A stretch of DNA of 15,202 nucleotides, taken from contig JACVTC010000615.1 in assembly GCA_016946835.1 (NCBI GenBank), forward strand, positions 1 to 15,202. Direction: 5' to 3'. Positions 1 through 6,514 of the stretch are shown here, piece by piece. Under the pieces are notes generated by a model. The model did not search any database, was not told the origin of the DNA, and was given only the letters and a program-made list of their open reading frames with translations. The position numbers and the translations under genes were made by a program. This DNA comes from Neocallimastix lanati (nom. inval.) (taxonomy: Eukaryota > Neocallimastigomycota > Neocallimastigomycetes > Neocallimastigales > Neocallimastigaceae). The first letter of the stretch is position 1; every line of letters starts with the position of its first letter.

Positions 1-318
1 TTAGTTAATAATATTATTGTTATAAATAATAGTTATATATTATTGAATTATTAATTATTTAATAATAGTTTAATATTAATAAATATAAAATAAAAATAAA
101 GAGATTATATAGAATATTTTATTGTGGTTTAGTTAAATTTAGTAATTAAAAATAAATTTAGTTATATATTATTGAATTATTAATTATTTAATATAGTTTT
201 AATATTAATATATATAAAATAAAAATAAAGAGATTATACAGAATATTTTATTGTGGTTTAGTTAATTTAGTAATTAAAAATAAATTTAAATTGATAACGA
301 AAATTTTAATAACTAATT
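1..318. repeat. Left copy of a repeat that also closes the window
   Basis: From its first base this AT-rich segment aligns in the same orientation with 15020-15202. Shared blocks include AAATAAAGAGATTATA, TTTAGTAATTAAAAATAAAT and ATTGATAACGAAAATTTTAA. The left copy is longer because one 129-bp unit is doubled. The match runs to the window end on the right, so the true repeat is longer. It has no coding potential. It may belong to an LTR or dispersed repeat; its family is unknown. Confidence 0.75.
32..287. repeat. Two tandem units of about 129 bp
   Basis: Unit 1 covers about 32-160 and unit 2 about 161-287. Both open with GTTATATATTATTGAATTAT and both end with TAATTAAAAATAAATTT. They differ by scattered substitutions and short indels, for example TTAATAATAG against TTAATATAGT. 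The copy at the right edge of the window has only one unit, so the duplication is local to this copy. Confidence 0.85.
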
Positions 319-460
319 AAATAGATTTGATTATTTTCAGTATAACATAATACAAAAGAATATAATATTAATATATTAGTGGGCAAGGACAATATTCTTG
401 GGCTAAAGATTTTTAATACATTATATGGAATCGGATCGATAATTCAAAAGGAATTATAAG
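319..460. other. Non-coding junction between repeat and truncated element A
   Basis: No gene is visible. A less AT-rich patch (about 380-412, containing GGGCAAGGAC and CTTGGGCTAA) and ATCGGATCGAT at about 430-440 stand out, but I cannot assign them. Homology of element A to element B's pol stops at about 461, so this stretch holds whatever truncated element A. Confidence 0.5.
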
Positions 461-859
461 TATTCTATATGATTTTGTTTATTGGTTGGGAACCTGGTAC
501 TAGTTCGATCCTATGAGGGAGAAGTTTTGATTTACCAAGATCATCTGTTTTTATTGCTATAATATCAAAATTTTTATAAATAATTCCCTCACTATTTTTT
601 TGAAATTTTCAGGAATAGTTTGTATAATTTCATCAATTATATTTTGTTTAATTTTATCAGAATCATTTGCATCGTTATTTTCGTCATTTACAACAGTTAC
701 TGTTAGCAACATAGGGTTTTGTTCAATATGTTCAACTTGAGCATGATCTTCTGAATTCGGAATAGGTGAGTCTATATCATAGTATAGATCAGCTAATTCA
801 GTAGAATTATTATTTTCATCAATATAATATATTTATCTTTAACTAGATTGATATCAAAT
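461..859 (-). pseudogene. Frameshifted pol remnant (protease-RT linker to RT start)
   Basis: This is the continuation of the protease frame of element A. Against the intact pol of element B the homology runs from the residues just after the protease (NRFDINLV) through an acidic linker to KTDDLG, LPHRIELVPG and YRI, which match residues about 303-589 of B's pol. It is broken by at least four one-base indels: an extra A in the run at 863-868, a loss near 822-835, a loss near 569-585 and a gain near 471-478. The linker is much shorter than in B. Homology ends abruptly at about 461, before any RT catalytic motif. What is seen is a truncated, non-coding relic; whether deletion or another insertion caused the cut is unknown. 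Confidence 0.8.
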
Positions 860-2275
860 CTATTTTTTCTTAAGAGAATCGACACCTATTAAGACATCAA
901 AAATGTCATCTTTTTCAATAACCCTAAAATATTCAACAAACGTTCTACACCCAATGGAAATTTTTAATTCAACTACTTCACTAGCAATAGTGGAATTAGA
1001 ATATGCTTGTAAAATTGTTTCCGAGATGGTACCAATAGCAGGTTTGTTGATTTTTAATTTATTTAATGTGGATCTTGTTATAGCATTAAGACTAGCACAC
1101 GAATCCAAAAATATTTCACATGATTTATTCTCGACAAATCCCTTCACTTTAATAATTTTATTCTTGCTAATTATTGTCATGATATTAGTAACCGTATTTT
1201 TAGGGGTAAGTTTTAAGGCCTTCATAAATTCAGATCGAAATTTGGGGAATAGATCCAGAAGGTATGCTAGCTTGGTAATTACTTCAGTAGAAGCTACTTC
1301 TTTAACTAAATCTTGAATGCAGTATTCTTCAAAAGTCTTCATCAAATTTATGTGACGTTCCTTGTTATTAATAGGTAATTCTTGAGTATTGGTTTTCATT
1401 TTATTATTATTAATTTGTTCCCTAATTTCTCTGATACGTTCTTGTTTATTTTTCTTTTTAGCATTAATAATATTCTTTTCAGTAATGAAGGAAGGATCTA
1501 AATATTCTAACTTTTCTGTGGTGCTATGATTACCTTTAGTGTTATTAACTGATTCACTTTCATTTAAAGAAAATTTCACAGTTTTATTATTTTTAGCCTT
1601 TGTTTCACTATAATTTATATTATTGTTATCTTCTTCTTCTAATTCAGATTCCCTAAGCATTTCAATATCATCTTGTATAGGTATAACATTTTGATCTCTA
1701 TTAATATTATTATCATCATTTTTATTATTACTATTATTAACATTATTAATATTATTATTACTAATATTATTATTATTATTAATATTATTATTGTTATTAA
1801 TTTTATTATTATTATTAATAACATTATTATTATTAATATTATTGTTATTATTATTATTATTATTAATACTGTTATTATTACTATTATTATAACTATTATT
1901 ATTATTATTATTATTAATAGATAAATTAGTATTATGACTCATTGCTGACGTAATTATAGGGGTAGGTTGATCTTTTAAATTATTTATTGTATTATTCTTA
2001 TCATATGGTTTAACTTTATTCAATTTTGGTTTTGATTTCCTTGTAGCCGCCGCCACAATTTCTGTGTTATATAAATGTGAATGATCTTCTTGATTAGGAA
2101 ATTTTTTTGAAAGTGTCATGTTGTTATGGTTACTATTGTTACTATTGGTCATTAATGTGTTAGTCGGTATTGTCGTCATAAAATAATTATTATTTTGATT
2201 GTCGTTTATGTTATTATTATAATTTTGTTTATTGTCAAGATTATTATTGAAACTATTGTCATGGGTTTGTTTCAT
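860..2275 (-). CDS. Retropepsin-type protease region of element A (pol N-terminus)
   Basis: The 471-codon frame starts with an Asn-rich leader (residues 1-60), then a basic segment (70-90) and a near-homopolymeric Asn tract (111-190). A conserved helical-looking block follows (about 313-356, KEVASTEVITKL then LFPKFRSEF), and last the retropepsin-like domain (about 366-468). The active-site strand reads LDSCAS (D381), with Cys where the family usually has Gly. VLIGVDSL (461-468) is the second conserved retropepsin strand. The ATG at 2275 is probably not the real start: the frame is open upstream across the gag end and is entered by -1 frameshifting at 2302-2308. The frame stops at TAG (860-862) because of one extra A in the run 863-868; homology to element B continues beyond. 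The product would cleave Gag and Gag-Pol in the virus-like particle. Confidence 0.85.
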   Translation of the reverse strand: MKQTHDNSFNNNLDNKQNYNNNINDNQNNNYFMTTIPTNTLMTNSNNSNHNNMTLSKKFPNQEDHSHLYNTEIVAAATRKSKPKLNKVKPYDKNNTINNLKDQPTPIITSAMSHNTNLSINNNNNNNSYNNSNNNSINNNNNNNNNINNNNVINNNNKINNNNNINNNNNISNNNINNVNNSNNKNDDNNINRDQNVIPIQDDIEMLRESELEEEDNNNINYSETKAKNNKTVKFSLNESESVNNTKGNHSTTEKLEYLDPSFITEKNIINAKKKNKQERIREIREQINNNKMKTNTQELPINNKERHINLMKTFEEYCIQDLVKEVASTEVITKLAYLLDLFPKFRSEFMKALKLTPKNTVTNIMTIISKNKIIKVKGFVENKSCEIFLDSCASLNAITRSTLNKLKINKPAIGTISETILQAYSNSTIASEVVELKISIGCRTFVEYFRVIEKDDIFDVLIGVDSLKKK

Positions 2276-2308
2276 GGAAGTTGTCCTTCTCCCATTTACT
2301 GGTTTAAA
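2274..2308 (-). promoter_or_regulatory. -1 ribosomal frameshift signal, element A gag-pro
   Basis: In the gag frame the last codons read CCT TTA AAC CAG TAA, which gives the canonical slippery heptamer T TTA AAC at 2308-2302. After 6 nt (2301-2296) comes a hairpin. Its 5' arm ATGGGAG (2295-2289) pairs with CTTCCAT (2280-2274) around the 8-nt loop AAGGACAA (2288-2281): seven pairs, one of them G.U. The -1 frame continues NGRRTTSMK directly into the protease frame. Element B has the same arrangement. Frameshifting itself is inferred. Confidence 0.8.
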
Positions 2309-3507
2309 GGAGTTTTAATTAATCCTTTTTCTTCCATGTCTGCCAATTGTTTGTAAGTATAGGTACATTCGGAAGCTTTATGACCGTGCATGGTGCATTT
2401 ATGGCACATGATAGTTCCACTAGATGCATCATTGTGGTTTCTTCTTCTTGTACTATTATTCATGTGATCATTAGAATTTCCATTAATCATATTATTATTA
2501 TTGTTTATCATGTGAGAATTTTTAACATCATAACTTGTCATATTATTATTGTTATTATTAGTATTTCCTTTTACAGTAAAATTAGAATTCCCCCTAGTAT
2601 AGTTATTTTGATTATATCTGTTATTATATGGTCTATTTTTAAAATTTCCAAACCGCATTAATTGAGTATTATTTTTCATATTATAATTATTATTGTTATT
2701 ATAATATCCATTATTATAGCCACTATATTGAGGGTTAGGTGTATTATATATATTATAGTTGTCAATATTGGGACCCCAAAGTTTTGGTACATCGTTTCTT
2801 CTAGTTGCTGTAAATAAGGTATTATTATTAGGATAATAATTTAATCCATAATTTAAATTAGCTTGTCCATTTATTAATTCACCATAAATTGGATGATTTA
2901 ATATTGGGTTTTGATTAATATTAGTTTGAGTAATCATCATAGGGGTTCCTCCTGTATATGGCATTGCCTGATTTGTATTTGAAATGATTTCCTTTTCTGC
3001 GTCTTCTGCAATTTCTGCAATTTTGAATGCTTCAGTTACATTTTCACATTCGGCTACAATTACTCTGGAACATGCGAATACTCTTGAGCTAATAGAGTTT
3101 GTGTAATCCTTAACAGTAACAAGTTTTCTATATTCTTGACTAAGCTTATTATATAACTTTTTGTATCTATAATTAAATTTCTTTATAGTTTCTACATTAG
3201 AAATTTTTAAGGATTTTAAGATAGAACATTTTTCACTTTCTGTAATCTTCAGATATTCTTCAATTGCTTCTTGAATTTCCTTTTTCATAGGGTACTTGAT
3301 TTCTGAACCTCTTTTTGTTATAAGGGAGTTTAAAACGCCTTGAATATCTTCTTCAACAGCCTCTTTAGCCCATGTAAATATTTGTCTTGGTTCAATAATA
3401 TCGTACAAAGCCATTACTTTAGAGAAATCATTAATCCAACTATCAACATCTCTTCCATAGTTGGATAGAAGTGGTAATACTTTTAATAGTTTTGTTGCGT
3501 CAAACAT
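2296..3507 (-). CDS. gag: Gag of element A
   Basis: The protein has 403 residues. Residues 1-170 form a helix-rich capsid-like domain with conserved Trp and aromatic positions (SWINDF at 23-28; YKKLYNKL at 105-112). This domain is the part shared with the broken gag of element B. An Asn/Tyr-rich low-complexity stretch (about 186-350) precedes one CCHC zinc knuckle at 358-371 (C358, C361, H366, C371), typical of the nucleocapsid that packages element RNA. The start MFDATKL corresponds to MADASKI in element B, which supports the chosen ATG. The C-terminus PLNQ lies on the slippery site. The frame is intact and typical in length for a Ty3/gypsy gag. It overlaps the -1 pro frame by a few codons and lies about 200 nt inside the PBS. 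Confidence 0.88.
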   Translation of the reverse strand: MFDATKLLKVLPLLSNYGRDVDSWINDFSKVMALYDIIEPRQIFTWAKEAVEEDIQGVLNSLITKRGSEIKYPMKKEIQEAIEEYLKITESEKCSILKSLKISNVETIKKFNYRYKKLYNKLSQEYRKLVTVKDYTNSISSRVFACSRVIVAECENVTEAFKIAEIAEDAEKEIISNTNQAMPYTGGTPMMITQTNINQNPILNHPIYGELINGQANLNYGLNYYPNNNTLFTATRRNDVPKLWGPNIDNYNIYNTPNPQYSGYNNGYYNNNNNYNMKNNTQLMRFGNFKNRPYNNRYNQNNYTRGNSNFTVKGNTNNNNNNMTSYDVKNSHMINNNNNMINGNSNDHMNNSTRRRNHNDASSGTIMCHKCTMHGHKASECTYTYKQLADMEEKGLIKTPLNQ

Positions 3508-3710
3508 TTTGAAAATTTAATAATAGTATATTTTTATATAAAAAAATGTATATGTATTCAAAATAATAAAAATAATAATAAAAAAAAAAAAAAACAATAT
3601 AAGATAATATTAAATCAATTACAAACTAAAATAATAATAAAAAAAAAATTAGTAATTATTATGCTCTGTTATTATTTTCATATAATTTTATCTTGCTTTC
3701 ATTTATTCCC
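3508..3710 (-). other. 5' leader of element A, no gene
   Basis: The leader between PBS and gag is A/T-rich on both strands, with A runs (for example 3580-3594 and 3640-3648) and a C7 run at 3708-3714 (G7 on the element strand) at the PBS edge. No ORF or convincing structure is visible. It is about 200 nt, against about 820 nt in element B. Confidence 0.6.
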
Positions 3711-3727
3711 CCCCACGTTGGGCGCCA
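3711..3727 (-). promoter_or_regulatory. Primer-binding site of element A
   Basis: On the element strand the LTR end GTATCA is followed by the 4-nt spacer AATT and then TGGCGCCCAACGTGGGG. This begins with TGG, the complement of a tRNA CCA end, and it is strikingly GC-rich in an AT-rich setting. The sequence differs completely from the PBS of element B, so a different primer tRNA is implied; I do not assign which. Confidence 0.75.
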
Positions 3728-3731
3728 AATT

Positions 3732-4304
3732 TGATACGAATAATTTTTATATTGTATCCGGTGGTTCGTGAATGCAAGTTTTATTATAAAATTATATATT
3801 CTAATAAAAGAATTATAATAATTATCACACAAAAAGATTAAATAAAAATAATAAGAAAAAGATAAAAGAATATTTGTTGTCGTTTTGTTTTATTAAAATA
3901 TATATATATATTTTTTTTTTTTACATTAATTATTTTTAAATACTTATTAGTTATTTTAATCTATTCCCTTGAATAATTAAACCTTAACTTTAATAAGTAT
4001 TTATTTTATATTTTACTAAATTAATTATTTTCTAAGTATCTCTAACTTAGATTTATAAATTCCTAATTTTAAACTAATTAAACTACGTCTGTCTAAAAAA
4101 ATCATTTTTCTTTCATATTTATATATTTATTTTTATTAAATCCTATTGGTTCAATTTATATATTATCTTTACTATCTTTACTAATATTTTTTTTATATTA
4201 TTTTAAATTTAATTAATATTATTATATATAATTATTTTATAATTATTTCCTATTTAACTTTACTATTTATATTAAAATTATATTTTTAATTCGGCACCGT
4301 ACCA
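3732..4304 (-). repeat. 5' LTR of element A
   Basis: This 573-bp block lies between the PBS and a 4-nt AAAA. On the plus strand it starts TGATAC and ends GTACCA, an imperfect TG..CA inverted terminus (one mismatch). The inner edge is firm because the PBS is 4 nt away. The outer edge is inferred from the terminus, from the AAAA that precedes LTR C, and from a length close to that of B's LTR (615 bp). No second copy is in the window to confirm it. Confidence 0.6.
3733..3758. other. LTR-end hairpin, element A
   Basis: GATAC (3733-3737) and GTATC (3754-3758) are inverted repeats, and the inner AATA/TATT can extend the stem past a bulge. It sits one base from the LTR end next to the PBS, the same place as the hairpins of LTR B and LTR C. 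Confidence 0.45.
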
Positions 4305-4308
4305 AAAA
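4305..4308. other. AAAA junction between LTR A and LTR C
   Basis: Exactly four A residues separate the GTACCA end of LTR A from the TGATAC start of LTR C. The same AAAA lies at 4842-4845 on the other side of C, so the pair reads as a 4-bp target-site duplication. It may also be the outer duplication of element A. Confidence 0.5.
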
Positions 4309-4334
4309 TGATACAATTAATTTAAAAAGTATCA
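4309..4334. other. LTR-end hairpin, LTR C
   Basis: TGATAC (4309-4314) and GTATCA (4329-4334) form a perfect 6-bp inverted repeat at the extreme end of the LTR, with a 14-nt AT loop. Confidence 0.5.
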
Positions 4335-4841
4335 TAAAATATGGGAAAAGCAAGAGGGAATTAATCAAGAAATATCGTATTTATGAAATAGTATAATAAT
4401 TATTATATATTTATATAATACACTCAAATTATTATTTTAGAATATAATGTTCATTTTATTATGTTTATTTATTAAAATTATTCACTTTATTATATTTATT
4501 TATTAAAATAATTATTCACTATTATTCATTCTCAATTAATACATTTCAATAAAAATAAAAACACAACATTTTTTTTTATAATTAAAACTTCCTAATTTTT
4601 ATCTTATTATTCTCTATATTATTATTATTTAAAATTTGTACTTTTACATAATTAATTATATTATATATATTTTTATAATAAACTTATATTAATAATAAAA
4701 TAATAAAATAATTTTATAATATTATATCTTATTAAATATTAATTTTAACTTATTTAGAAAATATTAATAATAAAATTATTTACAATAATATTTAAAATAA
4801 TAATTATATCACTTTACATTCTTATTAAATATCTCGTATTA
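4309..4841 (-). repeat. Solo LTR C, related to element B's LTR
   Basis: This 533-bp block starts TGATAC and ends GTATTA, flanked on both sides by AAAA. Near its start GCAAGAGGGAATTAATCAAG matches GCAAAAGGGAATTACTCCAAG in the B LTR at a similar distance from the end, which supports homology of the U5/R part. No internal region adjoins it: on one side is LTR A, on the other block E. I read it as a solo LTR left by recombination. The final GTATTA would be a mutated GTATCA. The rest is AT-rich and gives no further support. Confidence 0.55.
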
Positions 4842-4845
4842 AAAA
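4842..4845. other. AAAA junction between LTR C and block E
   Basis: Four A residues lie between GTATTA and TGTTATGGTTC. This is the right-hand partner of 4305-4308 in the presumed target duplication of LTR C. Confidence 0.5.
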
Positions 4846-5686
4846 TGTTATGGTTCGGGTTTTATTAGAATTTTATTTAATTATTTATTTTTAATTTTTT
4901 TTCTGTCTACATTTTAATTATTGAAAAACTTCACTTATTTATACTTTTTGAAAAAAAAATAAATATGTAAAGCCTTTCTACATTTTATTATCATATTTAA
5001 AAAAAAATATTTACTATTACTAATTACTTAAAATTTTATATTAATTTAAATTAACTAATTCATAAGTATTTTTATTTTAATAAATTTTGTTTACATAATT
5101 TTATATTATTTTTCATATACTAAAACTAAATTATTTAATATATACGAAAAGTAACAAACAAAATTTAAAAAGATTTTACAGAAAAATAAAGTTATTTTAA
5201 TCAAGAATGTTAATATAATATTCTTATATTTTATATAAAATAAATTTAAAAACTATAATATATTTAATATTTATTATTAATCAATTAAGATTTGATTTTA
5301 TTTGTGGGGAATAAAAATATAAAATAATCAATTTAAAAATAAAATAAAATACTAAAAAGAATACAAGTTTAATATTGATACAATATAATAATAATATAAT
5401 AATATATTTGAAAATAAAAATAAAATATTAATATTGATAATAAACACTTTAATAAAATAATAAAATTTAAGGTTAAATTATAGATATTGATATTAATAAT
5501 AAAAATATAAAATTATTGATAATATTTTAGAAACTTTTAATAAAAATATAAAAAAAATAAATATATTTAGAAAATATTTTAGTATAGAAAATATAGTAAA
5601 GTAATATTAAGTAAAGAATAATATAATGGATTCTAAAGTAAGTTGAAATTCTAATTAATAATCCATTATATGTTCGTTCTTTACCA
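4846..5686. repeat. Block E: possible old LTR or solo LTR
   Basis: This is 841 bp of AT-rich, non-coding DNA starting TGTTATGGTTC and ending TTTACCA, with AAAA on both sides. The start resembles TGGTATGGTTC, which follows element B at 14747. If the first bases were TGGTA, the ends would be perfect inverted repeats with TACCA. Reading it as an LTR rests on these ends and flanks only; it could be plain spacer. Confidence 0.35.
5611..5684. other. Long imperfect inverted repeat beside the element B insertion
   Basis: ATATAATGGATT (5621-5632) and AATCCATTATAT (5660-5671) are perfect 12-bp complements. Outside them GTAAAGAA (5611-5618) and TTCTTTAC (5677-5684) add eight more pairs past a small internal bulge. 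The loop is 27 nt. The structure ends 6 bp from the start of element B's LTR. Confidence 0.75.
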
Positions 5687-5690
5687 AAAA
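5687..5690. other. Left target-site duplication of element B (AAAA)
   Basis: AAAA precedes the LTR start TGATACG. It pairs with AAAA at 14743-14746. The rejoined empty site would read TACCA-AAAA-TGGTA, a palindrome. Confidence 0.7.
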
Positions 5691-6305
5691 TGATACGATA
5701 TTTTATTAAATACCGTATATGTTAGTTGGGCGTTTGTGCAAAAGGGAATTACTCCAAGAATATTATATTACAATAATTATATTTACTTTTTATTTATTTA
5801 TCTTTTATTATTTTATTTATTATATTTTATCATAAAAAAAATACATGTTTTATTATTATTCCTTAAAAAAAAAGAAAATATTTATTTATAAATTATTTTC
5901 ATAATTATATTTTTTACTAATTTTATAAATTTTATTTATCGAAACACTAAAATTAATTAATAAATATAAATATTCATAACTTTTTACTTATAACTATTAA
6001 TTCATATTGTTTAACATTATTTAAAAATTATTTTAATATTAACATCAATTTAATTAAACATTCAATCTCCGTTATAATTAATATAACTAATTTTACTATA
6101 TTATCAACAATTCTTTTAATATTTTTAATATTATTATTTAATTTAATATTTTAATAATTAATAATAATAAATTATCTTTAATAATATATTAATAATATAT
6201 TTTAAGATTCATTATATAAAATTAATTTTTAATAAATATTTATATTAATAATTTTTCTAAATAATTTTTCTATTATTTTCTATTATTTTTACTGGACATG
6301 CATCA
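5691..6305 (-). repeat. 3' LTR of element B
   Basis: This 615-bp block is identical to 14128-14742 except for A at 5928 against C at 14365. It starts TGATACG and ends GCATCA, so the ends are TGAT/ATCA inverted repeats. On the element strand it reads TGATGCATG...CGTATCA and follows the polypurine tract, so it is the 3' LTR. It should carry the polyadenylation site, but AATAAA-like strings are too common here to choose one. Confidence 0.97.
5693..5718. other. LTR-end hairpin, element B 3' LTR
   Basis: ATACGATATTT (5693-5703) and AAATACCGTAT (5708-5718) form an 11-bp stem with a 4-nt loop, two bases from the LTR end. In element-sense RNA the one mismatch becomes a G.U pair. The identical structure is at 14130-14155 in the 5' LTR. 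Confidence 0.7.
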
Positions 6306-6319
6306 AGATGCCCCCACTT
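6306..6319 (-). promoter_or_regulatory. Polypurine tract of element B
   Basis: On the element strand AAGTGGGGGCATCT abuts the U3 start TGATGC. The G5 run in an otherwise AT-rich region, directly against the 3' LTR, marks the plus-strand primer. The final CATCT is not purine, so the primer may end 5 nt short of the LTR or the boundary may be slightly different. Confidence 0.75.
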
Positions 6320-6323
6320 AGCT

Positions 6324-6346
6324 TAGACTTCGTCCCTTGAAGTCTA
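6324..6346. other. Perfect hairpin upstream of the polypurine tract
   Basis: TAGACTTC (6324-6331) and GAAGTCTA (6339-6346) form an 8-bp perfect stem around a 7-nt loop, GTCCCTT on the plus strand. It lies 4 nt beyond the polypurine tract, in one of the few GC-containing patches between pol and the LTR. Confidence 0.75.
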
Positions 6347-6479
6347 TAAGCATATTAAAATATTTATTAAACTAATAATACTATTATATATTTTATAATA
6401 TTTTTTTTATATTTTTTTTTTTTTTTATATTTTTTATATATATCAAAATTTTTTTTTTTTTTTTTTATATATATATCAT

Positions 6480-6509
<30 letters not shown>
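6347..6509 (-). other. 3' untranslated A-rich tract of element B
   Basis: There is no gene here, in particular no env. On the element strand the pol stop codon runs directly into A30 (6482-6511), followed by TA repeats and an A18 tract (6449-6466), then more A/T to the hairpin. Confidence 0.75.

Positions 6510-6514
<5 letters not shown>

Larger units (their letters stand above)
461..4304 (-). mobile_element. Element A: 5' half of a Ty3/gypsy retrotransposon
   Basis: Read right to left, it contains a 5' LTR (3732-4304), a 4-nt spacer, a primer-binding site (3711-3727), a 200-nt leader, gag, a -1 frameshift site, protease, and a degenerate stretch ending at the entry of reverse transcriptase. 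RT, RNase H, integrase, polypurine tract and 3' LTR are absent. It belongs to the same lineage as element B but to a different family: gag is only moderately similar and the PBS differs. It cannot move by itself, but its gag and protease are intact up to the end of the protease frame. Confidence 0.85.

Noticed and set aside
380-412. Possible inverted LTR fragment sharing AATATTCTTGG with the complement of the B LTR
   Set aside because: Only 11 bases match and the neighbouring LTR motifs are not in matching order.
903-1316. Plus-strand open frame opposite the protease region
   Set aside because: It is the complement of a conserved coding region. The same kind of shadow frame appears opposite the homologous part of element B (10480-10806).
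1673-1924. Ile-rich plus-strand frame
   Set aside because: It is the reverse reading of the Asn-codon run; it is low complexity with no independent support. The frames at 1639-1824, 2347-2661 and 12080-12322 are rejected for similar reasons.
2275-2295. Seven-codon minicistron after gag with an ATGA stop-start overlap (termination-reinitiation)
   Set aside because: It exists in element A only. In element B the overlap is absent, while the slippery heptamer and hairpin are present in both, so -1 frameshifting explains more.
6306-6509. Envelope gene between pol and the 3' LTR
   Set aside because: The gap is 204 bp of A/T tracts, a hairpin and the polypurine tract, with no reading frame.
3508-6509. 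Host genes or introns in the long AT-rich stretch
   Set aside because: No reading frame of useful length or recognisable protein motif appears on either strand; LTR structure explains most of it.
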